Part shown: piece after piece, positions 1-9,127 of the stretch
How the letters are laid out: every line of letters starts with the position of its first letter
Numbering within the stretch: the first letter of the stretch is position 1
DNA from: Acidobacteriota bacterium
GTDB taxonomy: Bacteria > Acidobacteriota > Vicinamibacteria > Vicinamibacterales > UBA2999
NCBI GenBank assembly: GCA_947465645.1
Contig: CANIBQ010000029.1
Coordinates: 1-52,897, forward strand
DNA length: 52,897 nucleotides
Reading direction: 5' to 3'
Made by a program: the position numbers and the translations under genes
The notes under the pieces: model-generated
Told to the model about the DNA's origin: nothing
What the model saw: only the letters and a program-made list of their open reading frames with translations
The model's database searches: none

Positions 1-36
1 AAAAAAGCCACGAACGGCGGCTGCCGTTCGTGGCTT
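1..36 (-). terminator. Intrinsic terminator
   Basis: A perfect 14-base stem (5-18 pairing with 23-36) closes a four-base loop GGCT. Read on the minus strand it runs directly into six T residues (6 to 1). It lies about 40 bases after the stop codon of the minus-strand gene at 78-548, as expected for a Rho-independent terminator of that gene and whatever precedes it. Confidence 0.9.
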
Positions 37-77
37 GGACTCTCGCGGGCCGTAAGGGCCCGCCGCATCGAGCCGAC

Positions 78-548
78 TTACGGCTTCGACAAATCGATCG
101 CCGTGGTGGCCACGCTGGCGCCCAGATTGGCCGCAAAGGAATCGCGATACGTCTCGAACAGCTTGCGCTGCTCGGCAGGGTCGGCGTTGGCCTCGTACAG
201 GATGCTGAGAATCGTGTAATCGGCTCCTTTGACCACCGGGCTGATGACGTGGGTGTAGATGATGGTGCCGTCTTTCATCGGGGTGTTGCCCTTGACCACC
301 CTCCAGCCAGCCGCCTGCGCCTTGCGCTCCGGCTTGTCCGACTTCACCAGCGCTTCCTTGACCCTGGCCATGACCTGTTCGAAGTCCGCGGTCTTGTCCG
401 GCTTGATCGTCACGGACCACAGCGCCGTGTCGCCGTCGAACGTCAACGCCTGTGCCGCCTGGGCGTGCACCTCTCCGTGACCTATCGAGAACACGGCCGG
501 CAACATCAGCAGTGCGCCAGCGAGTACTACTCCGGACAGTCGTCGCAT
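78..548 (-). CDS. Small secreted protein of unknown function
   Basis: This 156-residue protein starts MRRLSG, with a basic n-region and a hydrophobic segment to about residue 25 ending near HAQA, which is a standard Sec signal peptide. The mature part has mixed alpha/beta character, with an amphipathic stretch (DFEQVMARVKEAL) followed by beta-like segments. That loosely recalls a dimeric ferredoxin-like (ABM-type) fold, but no motif proves it. The start at 548 is preferred over an upstream in-frame start at 623 because GGAGG sits 9 bases before this ATG. It follows hemW on the same strand with about 28 bases between and ends at a strong intrinsic terminator, so it is probably the last gene of that transcript. 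Its function is not recognised. Confidence 0.75.
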   Translation of the reverse strand: MRRLSGVVLAGALLMLPAVFSIGHGEVHAQAAQALTFDGDTALWSVTIKPDKTADFEQVMARVKEALVKSDKPERKAQAAGWRVVKGNTPMKDGTIIYTHVISPVVKGADYTILSILYEANADPAEQRKLFETYRDSFAANLGASVATTAIDLSKP

Positions 549-576
549 CTTCAAGCCTCCCTCGGAAACGCGGATA

Positions 577-1746
577 CTACCGTACTGTTGAACGAATGAA
601 AACGGCCATGATCTCGTGAGCAAGAAGCATTCCCGCCCTGGTCAGCCGTAGCGACGCGCCATCATAGATCAAAAGACGTTCGTCAACGAACATCTGGAGC
701 TCGCCGCCGAACTGCCCCCAGACGTCAACCCCGTAGCGCCTTTTGACAGCATCGAGATCGAGTCCGGCATTCAGCCGCAGTCCGGTGAAGAGCGCCTCTT
801 CGACCCGTTCCTCGGCCGACAGCACCCGACGTTCGGTCTCGAGCTGTCCTCCACCCTGTCTTCCACGAGCGACCGCCGAGATGTACTCCTCGGTTGACGA
901 CTGATTCTTCCAGCGGACGCCGTGCGTGGTGGAGTGGGCGCCGCAGCCAAACCCCAGCCACTCCCCATCGGTCCAGTATTTCAGATTATGACGCGACTCG
1001 CGTCCTGGCCTGGCCGTGTTGGATATTTCGTACTGCAAATATCCGGCTGTGTCCATCCGGTCGAGACCTGACATGTACATCGCCGCCACGTCATCGTCGG
1101 GGGCGACCGACCATTGACCGCGGGCCATCGCATCCCGCAAGGGCGCGTTTGGATAGATTTCGAGCATGTACATCGACGCGTGGTCGGGACCGAGGGCGAT
1201 GAGCGCGTCGACCGATTCGAGCCAGTGGGCGACCGACTGCTGCGGCAGCCACATCATCAGGTCGAGCGAGATATTATCGAAGCCTGCGGCGCGCGCCATG
1301 TGGAAGGCGTCGGCGGCCCGCGAGGCGGAATGCAGGCGCGTCAGGCGAGTCAGTTCGTCGTCGCGGAACGACTGCACGCCATAGCTCAAGCGGTTGACGC
1401 CGGCCTCGCGGAACCCCTCGAGCCGCTCTGGACTGATCGTCTCGGGGTTCGCCTCGAGCGTGACCTCGGCACCGGGCGCCAGCGCGAACGAGGCGCGACA
1501 CGCCGCGATGATCGCGCCGATTTCCGCCGGTTCGAGCAGCGACGGCGTGCCTCCGCCGAAAAAGATCGTATCGGCCGGAGCGCCGCCTGCCCCGAGCGAA
1601 GTCGAGGGGCCTGCACTCGTGCGAATCTCGCTCAGGAGTGCAGCCACGTAGCGCGTTTTCAGCCCGGCGTCGAACAAGCCGCGGTTGAAGTTGCAGTAGT
1701 TGCAGATCGCCGAACAGAAAGGGATGTGGACGTACAGGCCGAGCAC
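577..1746 (-). CDS. hemW: HemW-like radical SAM heme chaperone
   Basis: The 389-residue protein opens with LYVHIPFCSAICNYCNF. The CxxxCxxC cluster (Cys11, Cys15, Cys18) binds the radical SAM 4Fe-4S centre and is followed by a normal spacing to FFGGGTPSLL. HemW proteins, formerly annotated as oxygen-independent coproporphyrinogen oxidase, are cytoplasmic S-adenosylmethionine-binding proteins that bind heme and help insert it into respiratory enzymes. True HemN enzymes are longer and differ around the cluster, so HemW is the better call. The length matches the family. The start codon is GTG, 16 bases after the upstream ATPase gene; no strong ribosome binding site is visible, so translation may depend on the preceding gene. 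Confidence 0.9.
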   Translation of the reverse strand: MLGLYVHIPFCSAICNYCNFNRGLFDAGLKTRYVAALLSEIRTSAGPSTSLGAGGAPADTIFFGGGTPSLLEPAEIGAIIAACRASFALAPGAEVTLEANPETISPERLEGFREAGVNRLSYGVQSFRDDELTRLTRLHSASRAADAFHMARAAGFDNISLDLMMWLPQQSVAHWLESVDALIALGPDHASMYMLEIYPNAPLRDAMARGQWSVAPDDDVAAMYMSGLDRMDTAGYLQYEISNTARPGRESRHNLKYWTDGEWLGFGCGAHSTTHGVRWKNQSSTEEYISAVARGRQGGGQLETERRVLSAEERVEEALFTGLRLNAGLDLDAVKRRYGVDVWGQFGGELQMFVDERLLIYDGASLRLTRAGMLLAHEIMAVFIRSTVR

Positions 1747-1762
1747 GATCGAAGTGTAAGGC

Positions 1763-2620
1763 CTAGGAGCCGCCGCGGCCCCCGGTCCACTTGAGGTCGG
1801 CCTTGCCGTCGCCGCGTTCGCGATCGCGGAGCTGTGCGCGCGCCTGGCCCGCCGCGCGCGAAGGCAGCGACGGCTTGCGGGCGGCCTTGCTGCGGGTCTT
1901 CCACAGCGTGATCAGGTCGTCCACCCCGCCGTTGGGCGGGAGCTCGCGGTAGTCGCCGCCGTCGAGATACAGGAACTCGCACATCTCGTGCAGGCGCGAC
2001 CGCATGCGGAAGCCGATGCGGAACAGCAGCGAATCGGGGTCGGTCGAGTCGGGATTGTCGTCGTAGTTCGAGGTGAAGATCGTCGTCCGGTTTTCGCTGT
2101 AGCGGGAGTTGACGATCAGGTTGAGCGTCTCCTCGACCCACTCCGAGGTCTTCTCGGCGCCGAGGTCGTCGAGCACGAGCAGATCGGCCTCCATCACGGG
2201 GCGCAGCACATCCATCTCCTGCGTCCGGTTGATGGGATCGTAGGTGCTGCGTATCACCCGCAGCAGGTCGCGCGTGTCATAGAAGACGCCGCGCGCGCCG
2301 CGCGTCCGGATCACCTGTCGCAGCACCGCCACGGCCAGGTGCGTCTTCCCCACGCCGGGCGGACCTTGAAGAAAGAGACCTTTGTCGGTGACCGGGAAGC
2401 TCTCTGCGAGACGCTGGGAGTGCTGAAGCGCCTTGGCGAGCTGCTCGTTGTAGGCGCTGAAGTTGATGAGATCGCAGTGCTGGTAGCGCCGCGGAATGCG
2501 CGAATCAGCCAGAAGCCGCGCCGACTGCGTCTCGCGCACGCAGTCGCACCGCATCACGCGCGAGACACCCTCCGTTTCGATCGTCTTCCATCCGGTGTCG
2601 TCGCAGAGTGGGCAGGTCAC
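1763..2620 (-). CDS. DnaC/DnaI/IstB-type AAA+ ATPase, probable helicase loader
   Basis: The protein begins with a short zinc-ribbon-like segment (CPLCDDTGW then RCDC about 20 residues later), followed by a AAA+ core. The core has a Walker A motif GPPGVGKTH near residue 90, Walker B LLVLDDLGAEK, and a sensor-type segment TTIFTSNY. This order is typical of DnaC/DnaI primosomal loaders, which place the replicative helicase on DNA, and of the related IstB transposon ATPases. No transposase is nearby and the neighbours are housekeeping genes, so a chromosomal loader role is more likely. GTG at 2620, with AGGA seven bases upstream, is preferred; TTG at 2623 is the alternative. The basic, Ser/Arg/Gly-rich C-terminus looks disordered. 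Confidence 0.8.
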   Translation of the reverse strand: MTCPLCDDTGWKTIETEGVSRVMRCDCVRETQSARLLADSRIPRRYQHCDLINFSAYNEQLAKALQHSQRLAESFPVTDKGLFLQGPPGVGKTHLAVAVLRQVIRTRGARGVFYDTRDLLRVIRSTYDPINRTQEMDVLRPVMEADLLVLDDLGAEKTSEWVEETLNLIVNSRYSENRTTIFTSNYDDNPDSTDPDSLLFRIGFRMRSRLHEMCEFLYLDGGDYRELPPNGGVDDLITLWKTRSKAARKPSLPSRAAGQARAQLRDRERGDGKADLKWTGGRGGS

Positions 2621-2667
2621 CAAGCGATCCTAACGCTGAAATGCCGAATGCAGATTCGAATCGAAAA

Positions 2668-3120
2668 TTATTTTTGACTTTTGACTTTTGCATTCTGAAG
2701 TGCGTTCGCGTCTTTGGCGTCGTGTTGGGGTGAGTGCCTTACCAGATCGGTCGGCGAGGACTTGACCATCGCGGTGCTCAGCCGCTGCTCCCAGTCGTCG
2801 ATGCCGCGGGCGAGCTCGCGCTTGACGTAATCCATGAACTCGTTGACTTCGCCCTGCATCTGCTCGATCTTGCCGCGCATGTTCAGGATGATTTCGACGC
2901 CGGCGAGATTCACGCCGAGATCCCGCGTCAGCGCGAGGATGGTTTCGAGCTGCTCGAGGTCTTCTTCGGAATAGAGGCGGGTGTTGCCCTCGGTACGCGA
3001 CGGCTTGAGAAGCCCCTCGCGCTCGTACAGCCGCAGCGTCTGGGGATGGATGTTGTACTTCTGCGACACGGCGCTGATCATGTAGTACGCCTTGCCGCGT
3101 TCAGCGCGCTTGGCGACCAC
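2668..3120 (-). CDS. hspR: HspR-type MerR-family repressor of the dnaK operon
   Basis: The 150-residue protein carries a MerR helix-turn-helix (YMISAVSQKYNIHPQTLRLYEREGL) and a following wing (NTRLYSEEDLEQLETI), then a coiled-coil-like helix. HspR proteins are small MerR-family repressors that bind inverted repeats upstream of dnaK, with DnaK as co-repressor in characterised species. Its place as third gene of dnaK-dnaJ-hspR supports the call. The GTG start overlaps the dnaJ stop by one base (TAGTG), suggesting coupled translation; a later ATG at 3081 is the alternative start. The last residues (NAKVKSQK) are encoded by an AT-rich stretch with a tandem TTTTGAC pattern unlike the rest of the gene. 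Confidence 0.85.
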   Translation of the reverse strand: MVAKRAERGKAYYMISAVSQKYNIHPQTLRLYEREGLLKPSRTEGNTRLYSEEDLEQLETILALTRDLGVNLAGVEIILNMRGKIEQMQGEVNEFMDYVKRELARGIDDWEQRLSTAMVKSSPTDLVRHSPQHDAKDANALQNAKVKSQK

Positions 3121-4193
3121 TAGGCGTTCTCCCGCACGTTCTCGCCGTTGATCCGGCCGAACTCCCGCAGCAGTTCCTTCGAGCGCTCGTCGAGCAGCCT
3201 CGGCATCATCAGGCGGACTTCGATGACGAGGTCGCCGCGCCGGCTGTCGCGGGTCGACGTCGCGCCGCGCTCGCGCAGGCGGAAGCGCTGTCCCGACTGC
3301 GTGCCCGGGGGGACCCGCAGCCGGGCCGTGCCGTCCGGGGTCGGGATGTCGATCCTCGCGCCGAGCGCCGCCTCGTGGATGGCCACGGGCAGCACCATGT
3401 GCAGGTCGTCGCCCTCACGCCGGAACGTAGGGTGAGGCGCGACGTGGACGGTGATGAACAGGTCACCGGGCAGGCCGCCGCGGATCCCGGCGTTGCCCTT
3501 GCCCGTCACGCGGACGCGGTCGCCATCGGCCACGCCTGGCGGCATGCGGGCATTGACCGTCTCGCTTCGCGTCTCCTGTCCGATGCCGCTGCACGGCTCG
3601 CAGGGACGCGGACGCTGCAGGCCGGTGCCGGCGCACCCCTGGCAGCTGCGCGAGAACACCATGTGCCCTCGCACCGACCGCACGGCGCCGCTCCCCTGGC
3701 AGAGCGGACACGGCCCGACCGTCGCCCGTGTCAGGCCGGTGCCCGCGCAGGTGCGGCACGTCTCTCGACGCGTCACCGCGAACGGACGCTGCACGCCGGC
3801 GAACGCATCCTCGAATGACAGGTGAATCGTGTGATGCAGGTCGGCGCCGCGCTCGGGCCCTGGCGCCTGTGCGCCGCGCTCGCTCAGCACCTCGGCGAAC
3901 AGATCGCCGAACGACGCCGAGTAGTCCGCGCCCCGCGCCGAGAAATCGAACCCCTCGAAGCCGCTCACCCGCCGCTCCCGGGGATCGTTGCTCCCGCCGG
4001 AGTCATAGCGGGAGCGCCGATCGGGGTCCATGAGCGTCTCGTACGCCTCGAGAATCTGCCGGAACCGCGCTTCGGCCATCCGGTCGCCCGGATTGATGTC
4101 CGGGTGAAACCGCCGGGCAAGCCGCCGGTACGCCCGCTTGATGTCGGACTCCGACGCGCCATGCTGCAATCCGAGGACGACATAGAGATCCAT
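3120..4193 (-). CDS. dnaJ: Chaperone protein DnaJ
   Basis: The 357-residue co-chaperone has an N-terminal J domain with the HPD motif at residues 30-32, which stimulates DnaK ATPase. It then has a short Gly/Phe-poor linker and a zinc-finger region with four CxxCxGxG-like modules (CRTCAGTG, CPLCQGSG, CQGCAGTG, CEPCSGIG). Two C-terminal substrate-binding beta domains follow. The zinc module makes it a true DnaJ and not a CbpA-type protein, although the glycine-rich linker is shorter than in Escherichia coli. The gene follows dnaK by 68 bases that hold a stable hairpin, and its stop overlaps the hspR start. No strong ribosome binding site precedes the ATG. No grpE lies in this operon. Confidence 0.92.
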   Translation of the reverse strand: MDLYVVLGLQHGASESDIKRAYRRLARRFHPDINPGDRMAEARFRQILEAYETLMDPDRRSRYDSGGSNDPRERRVSGFEGFDFSARGADYSASFGDLFAEVLSERGAQAPGPERGADLHHTIHLSFEDAFAGVQRPFAVTRRETCRTCAGTGLTRATVGPCPLCQGSGAVRSVRGHMVFSRSCQGCAGTGLQRPRPCEPCSGIGQETRSETVNARMPPGVADGDRVRVTGKGNAGIRGGLPGDLFITVHVAPHPTFRREGDDLHMVLPVAIHEAALGARIDIPTPDGTARLRVPPGTQSGQRFRLRERGATSTRDSRRGDLVIEVRLMMPRLLDERSKELLREFGRINGENVRENA

Positions 4194-4212
4194 ATGGGAT
4201 CGCCGGGTATCC

Positions 4213-4240
4213 GGCGGGTCCGCGTGCCGCGGAACCCGCC
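4213..4240 (-). other. Hairpin between dnaK and dnaJ
   Basis: An inverted repeat in the 68-base dnaK-dnaJ spacer pairs GGCGGGT and CCGCG with their complements through one bulged base, leaving a three-base loop. There is no T-tract, so full termination is unlikely. Attenuation or mRNA processing that lowers dnaJ relative to dnaK output is an inference. The stem resembles the hairpins at 8790 and 29896. Confidence 0.5.
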
Positions 4241-4261
4241 CTACTGCCTACCGCCTACTGC

Positions 4262-6202
<1,941 letters not shown>

Positions 6203-6274
6203 GTCGTCGCGTCCTTCATGCGCGGCGCACGCCCCGTCAGGAGAATGGGGGGACGTGCGATTTAGGGTGTTGCT

Positions 6275-6303
6275 ATTATTTTATCTGAGTGGATCATTGT
6301 CAA
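6275..6303 (-). promoter_or_regulatory. Sigma70-type promoter of the dnaK operon
   Basis: On the minus strand TTGACA (6303-6298) is separated by exactly 17 bases from AATAAT (6280-6275). That is a perfect -35 and a five-of-six -10. Transcription would start near 6268, giving an untranslated leader of about 65 bases. The spacing, the sequence and the location upstream of dnaK all agree. Confidence 0.75.
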
Positions 6304-6304
6304 T
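6284..6304 (-). promoter_or_regulatory. Candidate HspR box (HAIR-like inverted repeat)
   Basis: On the minus strand ATTGACA and ACTCAGA are separated by exactly seven bases, the spacing of the HAIR consensus CTTGAGT-N7-ACTCAAG bound by HspR in actinobacteria. The match is 9 of 14 half-site bases. The site overlaps the -35 hexamer and the spacer of the dnaK promoter, where a repressor would act. The presence of hspR in the operon makes this plausible but not proven. Confidence 0.45.
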
Positions 6305-6364
6305 GTTTGAGCGGCCCCAAAGACTGACAAGCCGGTAAGCCACTGTAAATCATGGACTTGCCGC

Positions 6365-6373
6365 TGATATACT
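6365..6373 (+). promoter_or_regulatory. Extended -10 promoter of the penicillin-binding protein gene
   Basis: TGA followed by TATACT forms a full extended -10 element, with no good -35. The last base lies only seven bases before the ATG at 6381, so transcription would start at or next to the start codon. AAGGA directly abuts the ATG, too close for a normal ribosome binding site. A leaderless transcript is the simplest reading. Confidence 0.5.
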
Positions 6374-6380
6374 CCAAGGA

Positions 6381-8675
6381 ATGAAGACCGGGATCGTCGT
6401 CCGCGTCGCGCGACAGGCGGGCCTCGTCGCGTTGTTCGTGACCACCGCTTTCATCGGCACGGCCAGCGGGGTGCTCTTCGCCTACGCCGACGACCTGCCC
6501 CAGATCAGCGCGCTCGACGACTACCGGCCAAACACCATCACGCGGCTCCTGGCCGGCGACGGTCAGGTGATCGCCGAATACGCCACCGAGCGGCGCGTCG
6601 TCATCGGCTACGACGACATGTCCCCAGCCCTGCGCAACGCCATCATCTCCACCGAGGATGCAGGCTTCAACCAGCACTTCGGTCTGAGCGTGTCCCGCAT
6701 CGTCATCACCGCGCTCAAGGACATCGTCACCGGCCAGCGCGCCGGCGCGAGCACGATCACGCAGCAGCTCGCCCGCGATCTCTTCCTCCGCGAGTACATG
6801 CGGCCGGGAGGCGCCTACGAGCGATCGCTCGAACGCAAGGTCAGGGAATGGATCGTCGCGATCCAGATCGAGAAGCGATACACGAAGCCCGACATCCTCC
6901 GGTTTTACGCGAACCAGATTTATCTCGGCCATGGCGCCTACGGCGTCGAGGCGGCGTCGCGGATGTATTTCGACAAGCCTGCGAAGGAGCTCGAGCCGGA
7001 AGAAGCCGCCACGATCGCGGCGATCATCCAGGCGCCGGAGCGCCTGAGCCCGTTTGTCGACGCGCGCCGTGCGCTGACGCGGCGCAACTACGTGCTGATG
7101 CGGATGGAGGAAGAGGGCTACCTCACCGCCGACGAGGCCCGAGAGGCCACAGAACGTCCGCTGGTGCTCCAGGGGCAGCCGACGCAGGAGCGCTCGATCG
7201 CCCCCTACTTCGTCGAGGACGTCCGCAAGGTGCTCGAACAGAAGTACGGCGCCAAGGCGCTGTACGAAGCGGGCCTCCGGGTGCAGACGACGCTCGACGC
7301 CGAGCTGCAGGTGGCGGCGAACGAAGCGCTCGACCGCGGCCTGCGGCGGATCGACAAGCGGCGCAGCGGGTTCAGGAAGCCAGCGCGAAACGTGGTGGCC
7401 GAGGGGCACGCCCTCGCCCGCTTCGCGGCCGAACGTTGGTCGCGGCCGATTCTTGCCGGCGACATCGTTCCTGCCGTGGTGATGGCGGTTCCCGCGCGCG
7501 GAGCCGGCGGCGCAGCCCGCATCCGGATCGGCGCCAGCGAGCTGGATCTCCTGCCAGCGGCGTTTGCGTGGACGCGGCGCACCTCGCCGGCGGATCTCTT
7601 CACGGTCGGCGACCTCATCGACGTCGAGGTACGGACGGTCAAGAACGGCGCACCGGACACGCTCGCGCTCGAACAGGCGCCGATCATCGAGGGTGCGCTC
7701 GTCGCGATCGACAACCGGACGGGACAGATTCGCGCGATGGTCGGCGGCTACAGCTTCGCGCGCAGCAAGTTCAACCGCGCCACGCAGGCGCGCAGACAGA
7801 TGGGATCGGCATTCAAGCCGATCGTCTTCACGGCCGCCATCGACCGCGGCTTCACCCCCGTGTCCGTGTTCGTCGATGAACCGGTGTCGTACGTCGCCGG
7901 GCCGAACCAGCCGCCCTACCGGCCGCTCAATTACGACCGCAAGTTCGAAGGACCGGTGACGCTGCGCCGCGCGCTCGAGCAGTCGCGCAACATCCCGGCG
8001 ATCAAGGCGATGCTCGAGGTCGGCCCGCAGCAGACGGTCGCCTACGCGGCGCGCTTCGGCTTTCCGGAGAAGATGCCGCCGTACCTGTCACTGGCACTCG
8101 GCTCGGCCGAGGCGACGCTGGTGGAAGTGACCAGCGCCTATTCCGCGTTCCCGAATCAGGGGGTGCGGATGGCGCCGTACGCCGTGAACACGATTGCGGA
8201 TCGCGAGGGCAACATCCTCGAGGAAAACCACTCGGAGCCCCACGAGGCGGTGCGCGCCGACACGGCGTTCGTGATGACGAATCTCCTGCGCGGCGTCGTC
8301 CAGCGCGGCACCGCCACGGCGGCGGCCTCGCTGGACTGGCCGCTCGCCGGCAAGACCGGCACGATGGACGAGTACACCGACGCGTGGTTTGTCGGCTTCG
8401 ATCCGAACATCAGCGTCGGCGTGTGGGTGGGGTACGACGAGAAGAAGCCGCTCGGCTACGGCGAGACCGGCGCGGCGGCTGCGCTGCCGATCTGGATCGA
8501 CTTCATGAAGGCCTATATCGATACGCGCGCCGACCGGAAGAACCCGCCCCGCTTCGAGCCTCCCGGCAACATCGTCTTCGTGACGCTCGACTCGGGCATC
8601 ACGGAAGCGTTCATCAACGGCACGCAGCCGCAGGGCGCGGCGGTGGTTCAAACGGCGGCTCCGGCCTCGAACTAG
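6381..8675 (+). CDS. mrcA: Class A penicillin-binding protein (PBP1A-type)
   Basis: The 764-residue bifunctional peptidoglycan synthase has a cytoplasmic start, one membrane anchor (residues 13-35) and a GT51 glycosyltransferase domain with catalytic Glu92 in STEDAGFNQHFG and the STITQQLARDLFL motif. An OB-like insertion follows at about residues 300-440. The transpeptidase domain has its serine nucleophile in SAFK (476-479), SRN at 535-537 and KTG at 658-660. It polymerises and cross-links glycan strands on the outer face of the inner membrane. The OB-like insertion fits PBP1A better than PBP1B or PBP1C. All catalytic motifs are present, so it should be active. It is divergent from the dnaK operon and appears to be monocistronic. 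Confidence 0.92.
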   Translation: MKTGIVVRVARQAGLVALFVTTAFIGTASGVLFAYADDLPQISALDDYRPNTITRLLAGDGQVIAEYATERRVVIGYDDMSPALRNAIISTEDAGFNQHFGLSVSRIVITALKDIVTGQRAGASTITQQLARDLFLREYMRPGGAYERSLERKVREWIVAIQIEKRYTKPDILRFYANQIYLGHGAYGVEAASRMYFDKPAKELEPEEAATIAAIIQAPERLSPFVDARRALTRRNYVLMRMEEEGYLTADEAREATERPLVLQGQPTQERSIAPYFVEDVRKVLEQKYGAKALYEAGLRVQTTLDAELQVAANEALDRGLRRIDKRRSGFRKPARNVVAEGHALARFAAERWSRPILAGDIVPAVVMAVPARGAGGAARIRIGASELDLLPAAFAWTRRTSPADLFTVGDLIDVEVRTVKNGAPDTLALEQAPIIEGALVAIDNRTGQIRAMVGGYSFARSKFNRATQARRQMGSAFKPIVFTAAIDRGFTPVSVFVDEPVSYVAGPNQPPYRPLNYDRKFEGPVTLRRALEQSRNIPAIKAMLEVGPQQTVAYAARFGFPEKMPPYLSLALGSAEATLVEVTSAYSAFPNQGVRMAPYAVNTIADREGNILEENHSEPHEAVRADTAFVMTNLLRGVVQRGTATAAASLDWPLAGKTGTMDEYTDAWFVGFDPNISVGVWVGYDEKKPLGYGETGAAAALPIWIDFMKAYIDTRADRKNPPRFEPPGNIVFVTLDSGITEAFINGTQPQGAAVVQTAAPASN

Positions 8676-8697
8676 AAGTAGCTTTCACTTCCACGTA

Positions 8698-8764
8698 GCC
8701 ACGGAGGCACAGAGACACGGAGGATCCTTTGGCGCTTTTCTCAGTGACTCCGTGTCTCCGTGGC
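8698..8764. repeat. 67-base palindromic interspersed repeat, copy 1
   Basis: GCCACGGAGGCACAGAG at the left and the reverse complement of GCCACGGAGACACGGAG at the right form 17-base arms with two mismatches. The left arm continues into a third octamer-like unit (ACACGGAG). The element sits just after the penicillin-binding protein gene. A diverged copy of the same length and layout lies at 52041-52107. Confidence 0.75.
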
Positions 8765-8775
8765 CCGTCATTGTG

Positions 8776-8807
8776 AAAAACGGTCCAACCGGGTCCTTTG
8801 GGACCCG
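8776..8807 (-). terminator. Probable intrinsic terminator
   Basis: A seven-base perfect stem (CGGGTCC, 790-796 within the 8000s, pairing with 801-807) has a four-base loop. On the minus strand it is followed after nine bases by five T residues. It begins four bases past the stop of the small gene at 8811-9059. The distance of the T-run weakens the call slightly. Confidence 0.55.
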
Positions 8808-8810
8808 CCA

Positions 8811-9059
8811 TCACCGGTGCCAGAACCAGTGCGCGTGATGCGTGCGAGAGAAGTGCACGATCTCGTAACCGACCAGCGTGAGCAGTAACACCGACCCGAT
8901 AGCGATCAGCATCGCCACGGGGTAGAAGAACACGGCGAACACGACCGGGATCAGCAGAATCCCATCAAGACCGAGCAGCGACAAGCCGCCGTCAACGCTG
9001 ATGTGATCCGTCCAGTAGTGCTCGACACTCTCGACCATGTTGTGCAAACCAAGAATCAT
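8811..9059 (-). CDS. Small membrane protein of unknown function
   Basis: This 82-residue protein has about 45 hydrophobic residues in the middle (LLGLDGILLIPVVFAVFFYPVAMLIAIGSVLLLTLVGYEIV), enough for two closely spaced membrane helices. The cytoplasm-like ends are rich in histidine (HFSRTHHAHWFWHR at the C-terminus). The ATG is preceded by AAGGGGGA at good spacing, and a terminator follows the stop, so it looks like a real gene. It is on the same strand as the amidase, 68 bases downstream of it, and may share its transcript. The His-rich tail could bind metal, but that is a guess. Confidence 0.65.
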   Translation of the reverse strand: MILGLHNMVESVEHYWTDHISVDGGLSLLGLDGILLIPVVFAVFFYPVAMLIAIGSVLLLTLVGYEIVHFSRTHHAHWFWHR

Positions 9060-9127
9060 GGTGTCCCCCTTTCAGGCGGATACGTACCTATTAGGCGCCC
9101 AAACCCTGGTTTTTGTATCGCGGTATT

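Noticed and set aside
1763..2620. IstB of an IS21-type insertion sequence
   Set aside because: No IstA transposase, inverted repeats or target duplication nearby; neighbours are housekeeping genes and an N-terminal Cys-rich segment fits DnaC/DnaI better.
2671..2700. Tandem TTTTGAC pattern as a promoter or operator
   Set aside because: It lies in the 3' end of hspR, facing no plus-strand gene, and has no matching -10; treated as an AT-rich tail of the gene.
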